The notes beneath the pieces are model-generated. The model saw nothing but the letters and a program-made list of their open reading frames with translations. It did no database searches and was not told where the DNA came from. Positions 1 through 8,559 of a DNA stretch of 64,000 nt are shown here, piece after piece. The stretch spans positions 248,001 to 312,000 of the forward strand of contig NZ_BMML01000003.1 of assembly GCF_014645815.1 (NCBI RefSeq), written 5' to 3'. The DNA is from Streptomyces fuscichromogenes. GTDB taxonomy: Bacteria > Actinomycetota > Actinomycetes > Streptomycetales > Streptomycetaceae. A program made the position numbers and the translations under genes. Position 1 is the stretch's first letter. Each line of letters opens with the position of its first letter.

Positions 1-594
1 GCGGGCGCCGAGGCGGGGCTGCTCAGCAGGTCGGGCAAGGTCGGCGCGGTGGACGTGCTCGACACCCCCCAGTTCCGCCGCTACAGCGACCCGTTCGCGG
101 CCGGCGCGAAGAAGGTCGCCGCGAAGACCGAGACCTCCACCCGCTTCGTCGGCGGGCAGTCCCCCTTCGACGACTCCGCCCGCGCCAAGGAACAGGCGAA
201 CACCCTGCTGTCCAAGGGCTACGACCAGGTCATGGCGGCCGCCGCGGCCGGCAACTACGGCGTCTTCGAGGCCGCGAAGGCCAAGGGCGCCTTCGCCTAC
301 GGCGTCGACGTCAACCAGTGCCCGTCGGCGCCCGGCACCGTCGTCGACAACGTGATCAAGCGCACGGACGTCGCCGTGGAGAAGGGCGTCGAGTCGGTCC
401 TCGGCGGCACGACCGGCACGACCGTGTCGTACGGCCTGAAGGAGGGCGGCATCAGCCTCACCGGACTGGAGGCCGGCGTCGACTCCTCGAAGTGCGTGAT
501 CGCCCAGCACAAGGACGTCCTGACGAAGGTCAGGGCGCTGCGTGACCAGATAGTCTCCGGTGAGCTGACGGTCGATGACCCCGCAGCCAAGTGA
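1..594 (+). CDS. BMP-family ABC transporter substrate-binding protein, C-terminal part
   Basis: Frame 1 is open from the left edge, so the gene starts outside the window; 197 codons remain. The visible part has the BMP/PnrA-type C-terminal lobe: an advancing-residue stretch about an accumulating pool (VMAAAAAGNYGVFEAAKAKG), the YGVDVNQ segment that lines the nucleoside pocket in this family, and a late GGTTGTTVSYGLKEGGI section. Family members bind purine or pyrimidine nucleosides outside the membrane and deliver them to an ABC permease. The signal peptide and lipobox would lie upstream and cannot be checked. The stop codon lies inside the start region of the ATPase gene (20-bp overlap), so it belongs to the same operon. 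Ligand identity is inferred from the phosphorylase and deaminase downstream. Confidence 0.85.
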   Translation, partial: AGAEAGLLSRSGKVGAVDVLDTPQFRRYSDPFAAGAKKVAAKTETSTRFVGGQSPFDDSARAKEQANTLLSKGYDQVMAAAAAGNYGVFEAAKAKGAFAYGVDVNQCPSAPGTVVDNVIKRTDVAVEKGVESVLGGTTGTTVSYGLKEGGISLTGLEAGVDSSKCVIAQHKDVLTKVRALRDQIVSGELTVDDPAAK

Positions 595-2143
595 CCTTCC
601 GGCCGGGGCCGTCGAGGCCCCGGCCGTGGAACTCCGCGGCATCACCAAGCAGTTCCCCGGCACGCTCGCCAACGACGCCGTCGACCTGACCGTCCGCCAC
701 GGGGAGATCCACGCCCTGATGGGGGAGAACGGCGCCGGCAAGTCCACGCTGATGTCGGTGCTCTACGGGATGGAACGGCCGGACGCCGGTTCCGTGCGCA
801 TCGACGGACGCGAGGTGTCCTTCGGCGACCCGGGGGACGCGATGGCCGCCGGGCTCGGCATGGTCCACCAGAGCTTCAAGCTGTTCGAGTCGCTGACCGT
901 CGCCGAGAACGTCGTCTACGCGGCCGAGCCGCGCCGGTTCGGATTCGTGGACCGGGCCGCCGCGCGCGGCCGGGTACGCGAACTCGCCGAGACCCACGGC
1001 CTCACCGTCGATCCGGACGCCCGGGTCGGCGACCTCCCGGTGGGCCTGCGCCAGCGCGTGGAGATCCTGAAGCTGCTCCACCGCGGTGCCCGCACCCTCA
1101 TCCTCGACGAGCCGACCGCGGTGCTCACGCCCGCCGAGGCCGACGCCCTGTTCGCCGTGCTCAAGTCGCTCGCCGCACAGGGCCGCACGGTGATCCTCGT
1201 GACGCACAAGCTGCGCGAGGTGCTGGCGGTCAGCGACAACGTCACGGTGCTGCGCGACGGCCGGGTCGCCGCCCGGCTGCGTACCGCGGCGACCAGCGCC
1301 GACGAGATCGCGGCCGCGATGACCGGCCGCGCGGTGGAACTGGACCGCGTGCACGCACCCGGTACCTACGGCGAGGTCGTCCTCGGCGTCACCGCACTGA
1401 GCGCGGGCGACGCCGTGCGGGAGGTCGACCTCACGGTCCGCGCGGGCGAGATCGTGGGTGTCGCGGGCGTCGCGGGCAACGGACAGAGCGAGCTCGTCGA
1501 GGCGCTGGCCGGGCTGCGGCCGGTCACCGCCGGCCGGGTCACCCTCTCCGGCCGGGACGTCACCCACGCCTCGGCGGCCGGCCACCGCGCCGCGGGCCTC
1601 GCCTACGTACCCGAGGACCGGCACGCGGTGGGCGCCGCACCCGCCGCCTCCGTCGCGGACAACCTGGCGATGGGCCATCACCGCACCGCGCTGTCCTCCC
1701 GGCGCGGCCTGCTGCCGCCCGCCGCGGTACGTGCCCATGCGCGGCGTCTCGTCGAACGCTTCGGCATCAAGGCGGCCGCGCCCGAACTGCCCGCGGCGAC
1801 GCTCTCCGGCGGCAACCTCCAGAAGCTGCTGATCGGACGCGAACTCGCCCACGAGGCCCCGCTGCTGCTGGTCGAACAGCCCACCCGGGGCGTCGACATC
1901 GGCGCCATCCAGAACATCCACGACCAGATCGTGGCCTACCGCGACGCGGGCCACGCCGTCCTGCTGGTCTCGGCCGAGCTCAGCGAGATCCGCGGGCTGT
2001 CGGACCGGGTCCTGGTGATGTACGAGGGCCGGGTGACGGCCGCGTACCCGAAGGACGAACTGGACGAACGCACGCTCGGCCTGGCGATGGCCGGCGGCAC
2101 GACACAGCGGCGCGACGCCGTGCAGGACGGAGACGAAGACTGA
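575..2143 (+). CDS. Nucleoside/simple-sugar-type ABC transporter double ATPase
   Basis: The 522-residue product has two ABC cassettes in tandem, as in the RbsA/MglA and YufO/NupA ATPases. The first Walker A (GENGAGKST) is near residues 50-58, followed by a Q-loop HQSFKLF and Walker B LILDEPTA. The second half keeps a degenerate P-loop (GVAGNGQSE near residue 300), a well-formed signature LSGGNLQK and VEQPTRGVD. The degenerate second P-loop is typical of this subfamily. The ATG overlaps the end of the binding-protein gene by 20 bp, and the permease gene starts 1 bp after the stop, so expression is probably translationally coupled. It energises uptake through the two following permeases. Confidence 0.93.
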   Translation: MTPQPSDLPAGAVEAPAVELRGITKQFPGTLANDAVDLTVRHGEIHALMGENGAGKSTLMSVLYGMERPDAGSVRIDGREVSFGDPGDAMAAGLGMVHQSFKLFESLTVAENVVYAAEPRRFGFVDRAAARGRVRELAETHGLTVDPDARVGDLPVGLRQRVEILKLLHRGARTLILDEPTAVLTPAEADALFAVLKSLAAQGRTVILVTHKLREVLAVSDNVTVLRDGRVAARLRTAATSADEIAAAMTGRAVELDRVHAPGTYGEVVLGVTALSAGDAVREVDLTVRAGEIVGVAGVAGNGQSELVEALAGLRPVTAGRVTLSGRDVTHASAAGHRAAGLAYVPEDRHAVGAAPAASVADNLAMGHHRTALSSRRGLLPPAAVRAHARRLVERFGIKAAAPELPAATLSGGNLQKLLIGRELAHEAPLLLVEQPTRGVDIGAIQNIHDQIVAYRDAGHAVLLVSAELSEIRGLSDRVLVMYEGRVTAAYPKDELDERTLGLAMAGGTTQRRDAVQDGDED

Positions 2144-2144
2144 C

Positions 2145-3221
2145 ATGGCCCGCATACCGGACGTGGCGTGGGCATCGAAGGCACTGCGCTCTCCCGTCAC
2201 CTTCTCCCTGCTCGCCGGAGTCGTCATCGGCGGGCTGTTCCTGGTCGGCACCGGCGCCGACCCGCTCGCTGCGTACGGCGCCGTCATCACCGGATCCCTC
2301 GGGGCCGACGGGATCGACGCCACACTGACCACCCTCACCAGCGTGCTGGGCATGGCACTGGCGCTGGCCGTCCCGCTGCGCGCCGGGCTCGTCAACCTCG
2401 GCGGGGACGGGCAGATGGTGCTGGGCGGGATCGCCGCCGCCGTCACCGGGCTGTACTCACCACTGCCCCCGTCCCTCACCACGGTGCTCGCGCTGCTCGC
2501 CGGCCTGGCGGCCGGCGGCGCCTACGCCGCGCTCGCGGCCCTGTGCGAGAACCGGCTCGGGGTTCCGCTCCTGGTGAGCAGCCTGTTGCTCAGCTATCCG
2601 GCGGTCAGCCTGGCCTCCTACCTGGTCCGCTATCCGCTCAAGGAACCCGGCTCCAGCCTGCCGCAGACCCGCCGGCTGCCCACGGGCGTGGCGCTGCCCG
2701 TCCTCGGCTCGTCGACCGTGACGGTGGGGCTGCTGCTGGTGGCACTCGCCGCGGGCGCCTACTGGTTCACCGACTCCCGTACGGCCGTCGGCTACGAGAT
2801 CCGGATGACCGGTCTCAACCCCCGCTTCTCCGCCTACGCGGGCGTGGACCGCAAGGGCCTGACGCTGCGCCTGATGGCCACCTCCGGGGCGCTGGCCGGG
2901 CTCGTCGGCGCGATCGGCGTGCTGAGCTTCCCGTACCGGTTCCTCGACGGCTCGCTCACCTCACCCGGCTACACCTGGACGGGTCTGACCGCCGCGCTGC
3001 TCGCGTCCGCCGCCCCGCTGGGCACCCTCCTCGCGTCGTTCTTCTTCGCCGTGCTGCAGGTCGGCGGCCTCGCCATGGAACGCACCACCGAGGTGCCGCG
3101 GGAGCTGACGCAGGTGCTCCAGGCCATCGTCATCGTCTTCCTGGCCGCCCGGCTGCGCTTCCCGCGCCGGCGCCCGGCAACAGCCGGCCGGGAACCCGTC
3201 ACCCAGGGGGAGCCCGCCTGA
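2145..3221 (+). CDS. ABC transporter permease (nucleoside type), first subunit
   Basis: This is a 358-residue, strongly hydrophobic protein with about eight to ten membrane segments and the BPD_transp_2 layout. The conserved LRAGLVNLGGDGQMVLGG loop is the coupling/EAA-like region found in YufP/NupB-type permeases. A polar, proline-rich tail after the last helix ends at a stop that shares one base with the next ATG. The pair of dissimilar permeases is normal for the BMP-linked nucleoside importers. Codon use and GC match the neighbours. The substrate cannot be read from the permease itself. Confidence 0.9.
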   Translation: MARIPDVAWASKALRSPVTFSLLAGVVIGGLFLVGTGADPLAAYGAVITGSLGADGIDATLTTLTSVLGMALALAVPLRAGLVNLGGDGQMVLGGIAAAVTGLYSPLPPSLTTVLALLAGLAAGGAYAALAALCENRLGVPLLVSSLLLSYPAVSLASYLVRYPLKEPGSSLPQTRRLPTGVALPVLGSSTVTVGLLLVALAAGAYWFTDSRTAVGYEIRMTGLNPRFSAYAGVDRKGLTLRLMATSGALAGLVGAIGVLSFPYRFLDGSLTSPGYTWTGLTAALLASAAPLGTLLASFFFAVLQVGGLAMERTTEVPRELTQVLQAIVIVFLAARLRFPRRRPATAGREPVTQGEPA

Positions 3222-4126
3222 TGTTCCTCGACTCCGATCTGCTCATGTCCGTGCTGCGCGCCCTCACCCCGATCCTGCTGGCCGCGCTCGGCGGCGCGCT
3301 GTGCGAGCGCGCGGGCGTCTTCAACATCGGCCTGGAGGGCCTGATGCTGATGGGCTGCTTCACCGCCGTGACCACCAGCTGGTTCACCGGCAGCCCCTGG
3401 CTCGGCGTGCTGGCCGCCGCGGCCTCCTCCGCCGCCTACTCGCTGATCCTGGCCGTGGGCGCGGTCACGCTGCGCGGAGACGCGGTGGTCCTCGGCGTGG
3501 CCATGAACCTCCTCGCGGCCGGCCTGACCAGCTTCCTGCTCCGTACGGTCTTCGGCGTCCAGGGCACCTTCGACGACCCGAGCCTCGCCGGGCTGCCGCT
3601 CGTCGGAGGCTTCTCCCCCCTGACCTATCTGGCGTGGGCCGCCGTCGTGGTCACCGCCGTACTGCTGTCCCGGCACGTGTGGGGACTGCGGCTGCGCGGT
3701 GTCGGCGAGGCCCCGGACGCGGCGGCGACGCTCGGCGTGAGCCCGGCCCGGCACAAGTACGCCGCGGTGCTCCTGTCCGGCGTGCTGTGCGGACTCGCCG
3801 GGGCCCAACTCGCCCTCGGCAACGTCACGTTGTTCTCCGAGAACATGACCGCCGGGCGCGGCTGGATCGCGGTCGTGGCCGTCATGCTGGGCCGCGCCAT
3901 GCCCCTCGGCGTGCTGCTCGCCGCGCTGCTGTTCGGCATCGCGGAGGCGGTGGGCTTCCGCCTCCAGGGCCTCGGTCTGCCGCAGCAGGCGACGGACGCG
4001 GCGCCCTACGTCGTCACCCTCGGCGCCCTGTTCCTCACCACGGCCCGGCGCCGGGGCCGCACTCCCCGTACCACCGGATCCACCCGTTCCACGCGTTCCA
4101 CCGACCCTTCCGGAGTCGCCACATGA
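3221..4126 (+). CDS. ABC transporter permease (nucleoside type), second subunit
   Basis: The product is 301 residues with about eight hydrophobic helices. The family hallmark CERAGVFNIGLEGLMLMG (residues about 27-44) matches the YufQ/NupC-type partner permease. The start is fixed by the 1-bp stop-start overlap with the preceding permease; the same frame is also open far upstream, but that part is a shadow of the first permease. The C-terminal tail is rich in Thr, Arg and Ser. The stop overlaps the next gene as ATGA, so four transporter genes and the first catabolic gene are coupled. Confidence 0.9.
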   Translation: MFLDSDLLMSVLRALTPILLAALGGALCERAGVFNIGLEGLMLMGCFTAVTTSWFTGSPWLGVLAAAASSAAYSLILAVGAVTLRGDAVVLGVAMNLLAAGLTSFLLRTVFGVQGTFDDPSLAGLPLVGGFSPLTYLAWAAVVVTAVLLSRHVWGLRLRGVGEAPDAAATLGVSPARHKYAAVLLSGVLCGLAGAQLALGNVTLFSENMTAGRGWIAVVAVMLGRAMPLGVLLAALLFGIAEAVGFRLQGLGLPQQATDAAPYVVTLGALFLTTARRRGRTPRTTGSTRSTRSTDPSGVAT

Positions 4127-4899
4127 CCCAGGACCTGCTGCCCGTCACCCGCATACCCCGCACCGGCCTGCCGCCCCGTGCCCTGGTCGTGGGTGACCCG
4201 GCGCGCGCGGCGGCCGTCGCCGCGCTGCTGGAGGGGGCCGAGGAGATCTCGTACCACCGTGAGTACCGGGTGTTCAGCGGCAGCTGGAAGGGGCTGCCGG
4301 TCACCGTCGCCTCGCACGGGGTGGGGGCGCCCGGCGCGATCCTGCTCTTCCAGGAGCTGGCGGACGCCGGCGTCCGCACGCTGCTGCGGTTCGGCACCGC
4401 GGGCGCGATGCAGCCCGGGATCCGGGACGGCGACCTCGTCATCGCGGAGGCGGCCGTGCGCGACGACGGCGTGACCCAGCAGCTGCTGCCGCCCGAGTAC
4501 CCGGCGGTGTCCGCCCCCGAGGCGGTGTTCGCCCTCCAGCGCGCGGCCCGCGAGGCCGCCGCCCCGCACCACCGGGGCATCGTGTGGACCCGGGCCGCCT
4601 TCCAGCCGGGACTGCTGCCGCTCGTCGCGTACGACAGGGCCGGTCTCGCCGCCATCGAGATGGAGCTGTCGGCACTGCTGGTGACCGCCTCGCTGCGCGG
4701 GCTCGTCGCGGGCGGCGTGCTCGTCGTGGACGGCGCGAACGCGGACGAGCTGGTCGACGAGGAGGCACCTCTGTCGACGGGCAACTACGACCCCCATCGC
4801 GAGGTCGTGGTGCGGGGCGTGGAGCGCGGCGCCGTCGTCTCGCTGGAGGCGCTGCGGCTGCTGGCGGCGGAACGGGCCGCGGAAGGGGACTTCGCGTGA
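4123..4899 (+). CDS. Nucleoside phosphorylase (PNP/UdP family)
   Basis: The 258-residue protein resembles uridine phosphorylase and PNP type I enzymes. It has the phosphate-binding VVGDPARA near the N-terminus, SHGVGAPGA as the second phosphate/ribose region, a FGTAGAM segment, and AIEMELSAL, which provides the ribose-binding Glu-Met-Glu in this family. It would cleave an imported nucleoside with phosphate to a free base and ribose-1-phosphate in the cytoplasm. The ATGA overlap with the permease and GTGA overlap with the amidohydrolase place it mid-operon. Whether it prefers uridine, purine nucleosides or a modified nucleoside is not visible. Confidence 0.88.
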   Translation: MTQDLLPVTRIPRTGLPPRALVVGDPARAAAVAALLEGAEEISYHREYRVFSGSWKGLPVTVASHGVGAPGAILLFQELADAGVRTLLRFGTAGAMQPGIRDGDLVIAEAAVRDDGVTQQLLPPEYPAVSAPEAVFALQRAAREAAAPHHRGIVWTRAAFQPGLLPLVAYDRAGLAAIEMELSALLVTASLRGLVAGGVLVVDGANADELVDEEAPLSTGNYDPHREVVVRGVERGAVVSLEALRLLAAERAAEGDFA

Positions 4900-6203
4900 G
4901 CGTCCCTGCCGACCTCCTGGTGCACGGCGGTGACGTCCTCACGGTCGACGACGCCGGCACCCTCGTACCGGACGGCGCCGTCGCCGTCCGCGACGGCGAG
5001 ATCCTGGCCGTCGGCCCCGCCGACGCACTGCGTGCCCGCTACACCGCCGCCGACACCCTCGACGCGACCGGCTGCCTGGTCATGCCGGGCCTCGTCAACA
5101 CCCACACCCATCTGGCGATGACGCTGCTGCGCGGCCGCGCCGACGACGTGACGTTGCAGGGCTTCCTCGAACGGGTGATCCGTTGGGAGGGCGAGCTGCT
5201 CTCGCCGGAGAACGTGGCCGCGGCGGTCCGCGTGGCGGTCGCCGAGAGCGTGCGGGCGGGCGTGACCTCCGCCCTGGACATGTACTGGTTCCACGAGGCC
5301 GCCGAGCAGGTCGCGCGGGAGTCGGGCTGGCGACTGCACACCGGTCCCACCTTCATGGACGTACCGGACCCGGCCGACGGCATCGCCTACGAGGACCGCC
5401 TCGACTGGGCCCGCCGCGACCTGGCGGCGCGCCGGGCCCGCCCCGGCACCCGGCCCGTCCTCTTCGCCCACTCCGCCTACACGCTCGCCCCAAAGCAGCT
5501 GACGGACATCGCCGCACTGGCCCGGGAGTTCGGCGCGCTGCTGCACATCCATGCCGCGGAGAACGCCATCGAGGTCGCCACGGTCGAGGTGGCGCACGGC
5601 AGACGCCCGGTGGAACTGCTGGACGCGCTCGGGCTGCTCGGCCCCGACCTGCTGGTCGCGCACGCCGTGGACCTGACCGGGCCCGAGATCGTGGCGCTGG
5701 CCCGCAGCGGCACCTCGGTCGCCCACTGCCCGGTGTCGAACCTCAAACTCGGCTGCGGCATCGCCCCGGTGCCCAGGCTGCTCAGCGCGGGCGTGACCGT
5801 CGGACTCGGCACGGACGGCGCGGTCAGCTCCAACACCCTCGACCTGCTGGGCGCGGTGCGGCAGGCCGCGCTCGTGCACAAGGCGGGCGGTGACCCCACG
5901 GCGGTCGGCGCCGAGCAGGCCGTGCGCATGGCGACGATCGAGGGCGCCCGCGCACTCGGCCTCGGCGGGCAGCTGGGTTCCCTGGAACCGGGCAAGCGCG
6001 CCGACCTGATCGTGCTGGACCTCGACAGCCCCCATCTCACACCGCGCCACGACAGGTGGTCGATGCTCGCCTACGCCGCCCGGTCCGCCGACGTACGGGA
6101 CACGGTCGTCGACGGACGCGTGCTGATGCGCGACCGCGTGCTCACCACCCTCGACGAGGCCGCGGCACTGAGGGCCCTGTCCGACCTGGAGGTGCCGGCA
6201 TGA
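4896..6203 (+). CDS. Amidohydrolase-family deaminase (TRZ/ATZ, SAH-deaminase-like)
   Basis: A 435-residue amidohydrolase. Metal-site motifs are NTHTHLAM (near residue 70), HIHAAE (near 220), a LVAHAVDL His and GTDGAVSSNTLDLL with the catalytic Asp. The C-terminal GSLEPGKRADLIVLDLD is the usual composite beta domain. This subfamily includes S-adenosylhomocysteine, 5'-methylthioadenosine, guanine-type and s-triazine hydrolases. The GTG start overlaps the phosphorylase stop as GTGA. Its position between a phosphorylase and oxidoreductases suggests it deaminates a purine base or nucleoside brought in by the importer; that is inference. Confidence 0.88.
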   Translation: MSVPADLLVHGGDVLTVDDAGTLVPDGAVAVRDGEILAVGPADALRARYTAADTLDATGCLVMPGLVNTHTHLAMTLLRGRADDVTLQGFLERVIRWEGELLSPENVAAAVRVAVAESVRAGVTSALDMYWFHEAAEQVARESGWRLHTGPTFMDVPDPADGIAYEDRLDWARRDLAARRARPGTRPVLFAHSAYTLAPKQLTDIAALAREFGALLHIHAAENAIEVATVEVAHGRRPVELLDALGLLGPDLLVAHAVDLTGPEIVALARSGTSVAHCPVSNLKLGCGIAPVPRLLSAGVTVGLGTDGAVSSNTLDLLGAVRQAALVHKAGGDPTAVGAEQAVRMATIEGARALGLGGQLGSLEPGKRADLIVLDLDSPHLTPRHDRWSMLAYAARSADVRDTVVDGRVLMRDRVLTTLDEAAALRALSDLEVPA

Positions 6204-6811
6204 CCGTCACCCGGGGTTTCACCGGACGCTCGCGCGCCGACGACCGCGATCCTCGGCTGCCGCCGGGCCAGTACGACGCGGGGGAGTCCTGGCCCGTGCT
6301 GTCCGCGGAGGTCACCCCCGACCTCACGTCCGCCGACTGGACGTTCCGGGTCGACGGCCTGGTGGCCGAGGAGCGCACCTGGTCGTGGGAGGAGGCGCAC
6401 GCGCTTCCGCGGTCCGGGTACCAGGGGGACATCCACTGCGTCACCAGCTGGTCGAAGTTCGGGGTACGGTTCGGCGGAGTGTCCCTGGACACGTTCCTGG
6501 ACCTCGCCCGCCCGCTCCGCACGGCCACACACGCCGTCGCCTACGCGCACACCGGATACACCACGAACCTGCCGCTGTCGGACCTGACCGGCGGACGCGC
6601 GTGGATCGCCTGGGAGTTCGGCGGCGAGCCGCTGGAGCCCGGACACGGCGGCCCGGCCCGGCTGGTGGTACCCCACCTGTACTTCTGGAAGAGCGTCAAA
6701 TGGATCGCGGGCCTGCGCATCCTCGACCACGACGAGCCGGGCTTCTGGGAGCAGAACGGCTACCACGCGCGCGGCAACCCCTGGAACGAGGAGCGCTACG
6801 CCGGTGACTGA
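6200..6811 (+). CDS. Molybdopterin-dependent oxidoreductase (sulfite oxidase/MsrP-like fold)
   Basis: The 203-residue protein has the oxidoreductase molybdopterin-binding fold. WTFRVDGLVAEERTWSWEEAHALP opens the domain, and IHCVTSWSKFGVRFGGV holds the Cys expected to ligate molybdenum. There is no Tat or other signal peptide, so it is probably cytoplasmic, unlike MsrP. The ATG overlaps the amidohydrolase stop as ATGA. The C-terminal GFWEQNGYHARGNPWNEERY is characteristic of the small sulfite-oxidase-like oxidoreductases that pair with a flavin reductase, and such a gene follows immediately. The physiological substrate is unknown. Confidence 0.88.
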   Translation: MTVTRGFTGRSRADDRDPRLPPGQYDAGESWPVLSAEVTPDLTSADWTFRVDGLVAEERTWSWEEAHALPRSGYQGDIHCVTSWSKFGVRFGGVSLDTFLDLARPLRTATHAVAYAHTGYTTNLPLSDLTGGRAWIAWEFGGEPLEPGHGGPARLVVPHLYFWKSVKWIAGLRILDHDEPGFWEQNGYHARGNPWNEERYAGD

Positions 6812-7571
6812 AAGCGCGCCCCCGACCTTCACTCCGGCCACCCGGTTCGCCGTGCCGGGTCGGATCGTCGCGAGCAACCGCGCCGCGGCCGCCTGGCAGT
6901 CGGCGCGCCTCGTCGAGGTCCGCCGGGAGACGCCGCGTGCCTCGACGTTCCGGTTCGCCGTGCCGGGCTGGGGCGGCCATCTGCCCGGCCAGCACCTGAT
7001 GCTGCGCCTGACGGCCGCCGACGGATACGTCGCCCAGCGGCACTACTCCATCGCGTCACCGCCCGGCGACAGCGGCCACGTCGAGCTCACCCTCGACCAC
7101 GTCGAGGGCGGCGAGGTGTCCGGCTGGTTCCACCGGGTGGCCCGGCCCGGCGACACCGTCGAGGTACGCGGCCCGCTCAGCGGGTTCTTCGCCTGGGCCG
7201 GCGACCGGCCCGCGCTGCTGCTCGGCGCCGGCTCCGGCGTCGTACCGCTGATGTCGATGGTCCGCGACCACCGGCTGCGCCGACTGACCGTCCCCGTACG
7301 CCTGTTGGTCTCGGCGCGCACTCCCGAGGAGCTGATCTACGCGGACGAGTACGGGGCCGAGACCACCCCCGTCTTCACCCGCACGGGCCCGCCCGGCGTA
7401 CGGCCCGGCCGCCTGTCGGCCGCCCACCTGGAGCCGTACCTGGCGCAGGCACCGGCCGAGGGCTGGGAGGCGTACGTCTGCGGCTCCAACGCCTTCGCCG
7501 AGCACGCCTCCCGGCTGCTCGCCGCGCTGGGCCAGCCCGTGGAACGGATCCGCGTCGAGCGCTTCGGCTGA
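6804..7571 (+). CDS. FAD/NAD-binding ferredoxin-reductase-type oxidoreductase
   Basis: The 255-residue protein has the FNR fold. The FAD motif is YSIASPPGD (R-x-Y-S relative within QRHYSIAS), the NAD(P)-binding segment is LLGAGSGVVPLMSM, and the C-terminal YVCGSNAF is followed by a stop without a 2Fe-2S domain. It probably supplies electrons from NAD(P)H to the molybdopterin protein encoded just upstream, with which it overlaps by 8 bp (GTG start inside the previous reading frame). It is the last gene of the operon; the following 80 bp before the convergent hydrolase hold a small hairpin. Confidence 0.88.
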   Translation: MTESAPPTFTPATRFAVPGRIVASNRAAAAWQSARLVEVRRETPRASTFRFAVPGWGGHLPGQHLMLRLTAADGYVAQRHYSIASPPGDSGHVELTLDHVEGGEVSGWFHRVARPGDTVEVRGPLSGFFAWAGDRPALLLGAGSGVVPLMSMVRDHRLRRLTVPVRLLVSARTPEELIYADEYGAETTPVFTRTGPPGVRPGRLSAAHLEPYLAQAPAEGWEAYVCGSNAFAEHASRLLAALGQPVERIRVERFG

Positions 7572-7616
7572 CCTCGGCCTCCGCGAGGAGCACGGGCTCC
7601 GGGGCCGGCCGTGGCA

Positions 7617-7641
7617 CCGGCGTGCTCGTCGACGACGCCGG
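7617..7641. terminator. Possible hairpin terminator between convergent genes
   Basis: CCGGCGT at 7617-7623 is the exact reverse complement of ACGCCGG at 7635-7641, with an 11-nt loop. It sits between the end of the nucleoside operon and the convergent hydrolase gene. No T-tract follows, which is common in actinomycetes. Evidence is the stem alone. Confidence 0.35.
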
Positions 7642-7651
7642 CACCTGTCGC

Positions 7652-8431
7652 TCACTGATCGGTGGGGAAGAGGGACCGGTTGGCGATGTCGATGATGAAG
7701 GGGCCGACGAGCGAGGGGTGACGCTCCACTATCGCCTTCTTGTACGCCTCGCCGTCGTCGCCGAGCAGTTCGCGGGCGTCGGCGAGGTAGCGGCGGACGT
7801 CCGCGTAGATCTCGGGGCCGGTGGGCAGGCCGTGGCCGGCGAGGACCGTGTCGAAGCCGGTCTGGGCGGCCAGCAGGTCCAGGGCCCGCTCCCAGCCCTC
7901 GATGTCGTTGTTGCCGAGGTAGAGGTGGACGTCGTGGTACACGAGGTCCTGGGCGACCAGGACGCCCTGGTCGGGCAGTTTGACCAGCAGTTCGTCGGCG
8001 GCCTCGCCGCCGGAGACGGCCTCCAGGACGAAACGGACGCCGTCGATCACCTCGGTACCCGGGACGAGGTCCACGGTCGGGGTGACGTCGGCGACCGGGA
8101 TGACCAGGCCGCCGGGCAGCCGGCTGTCGCCGCGCGCGATGATCTGCTCGCGCACCTGGGCCAGCGCGTGGACGGGTACGCCGAACCGGGCGGCGCCGTT
8201 GTAGTGGTCGGGGTGCGCGTGGGTGACGATCAGCCGGTCCAGCGGCTTGCCGAGTCCCCGGGCGTAGGCGACGGCCTCGTCGGCGTAGGCCGGGACCAGC
8301 TGGGCGTCGATCGCGATGACGCGCGCGGGTGTCTCGATCAGCTGGGTGGTCGCGTGGAAGGTGTCGGCCGGAGACATGTAGCTGTGGATGCGGACCGCAC
8401 CCTTGTCGAGGACCGTGACCGTGCCGTTCAT
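7652..8431 (-). CDS. MBL-fold metallo-hydrolase
   Basis: The 259-residue protein has the metallo-beta-lactamase signature VTHAHPDHYNGA (HxHxDH) near residues 93-104, a later Asp in VAQDLVYHD, and GHGLPTG supplying the final His. This is the glyoxalase II/hydroxyacylglutathione-hydrolase-like branch rather than a true beta-lactamase. It is not a convincing PqqB, which has a different, longer architecture. It is transcribed divergently from the AraC regulator at 8560, so that regulator is the obvious controller. There is no signal peptide. Substrate unknown. Confidence 0.85.
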   Translation of the reverse strand: MNGTVTVLDKGAVRIHSYMSPADTFHATTQLIETPARVIAIDAQLVPAYADEAVAYARGLGKPLDRLIVTHAHPDHYNGAARFGVPVHALAQVREQIIARGDSRLPGGLVIPVADVTPTVDLVPGTEVIDGVRFVLEAVSGGEAADELLVKLPDQGVLVAQDLVYHDVHLYLGNNDIEGWERALDLLAAQTGFDTVLAGHGLPTGPEIYADVRRYLADARELLGDDGEAYKKAIVERHPSLVGPFIIDIANRSLFPTDQ

Positions 8432-8524
8432 GGAGGTGCTCCTTGCGGTGCAGGCGGCCCTGCGCCGCCTTGACGACCTCCACTCTCGCCGCGAAACCGC
8501 AGGCAGACGAGGTACGCTGAAGAC

Positions 8525-8547
8525 GCGACATGGTAAATCGGCGACAT
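8525..8547. promoter_or_regulatory. Direct repeat GCGACAT in the MBL/AraC divergent promoter
   Basis: GCGACAT occurs at 8525-8531 and again at 8541-8547 in the short gap between the divergent hydrolase and AraC genes. Direct repeats spaced by one to two helical turns are the usual form of AraC-family sites. Two 7-mers are weak evidence. Confidence 0.25.
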
Positions 8548-8559
8548 TCGGAGCCCGTG

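Noticed and set aside
530..2482. Long open frame (650 codons) on the minus strand across the ABC ATPase gene
   Set aside because: It is antisense to a clear double ATPase, has an Arg/Gly/Val-rich composition and no motif; it reflects the GC-rich third codon position of the real gene.
2168..3220. Upstream extension of the second permease frame
   Set aside because: The frame is open but codes an Arg-rich shadow of the first permease; the overlap-defined ATG at 3221 gives the full permease.
7652..8431. MBL-fold protein as the missing PqqB
   Set aside because: It has the HxHxDH hydrolase motif and glyoxalase-II-like layout, lies 16 kb from the PQQ genes under an AraC regulator, and lacks PqqB-like length and context.
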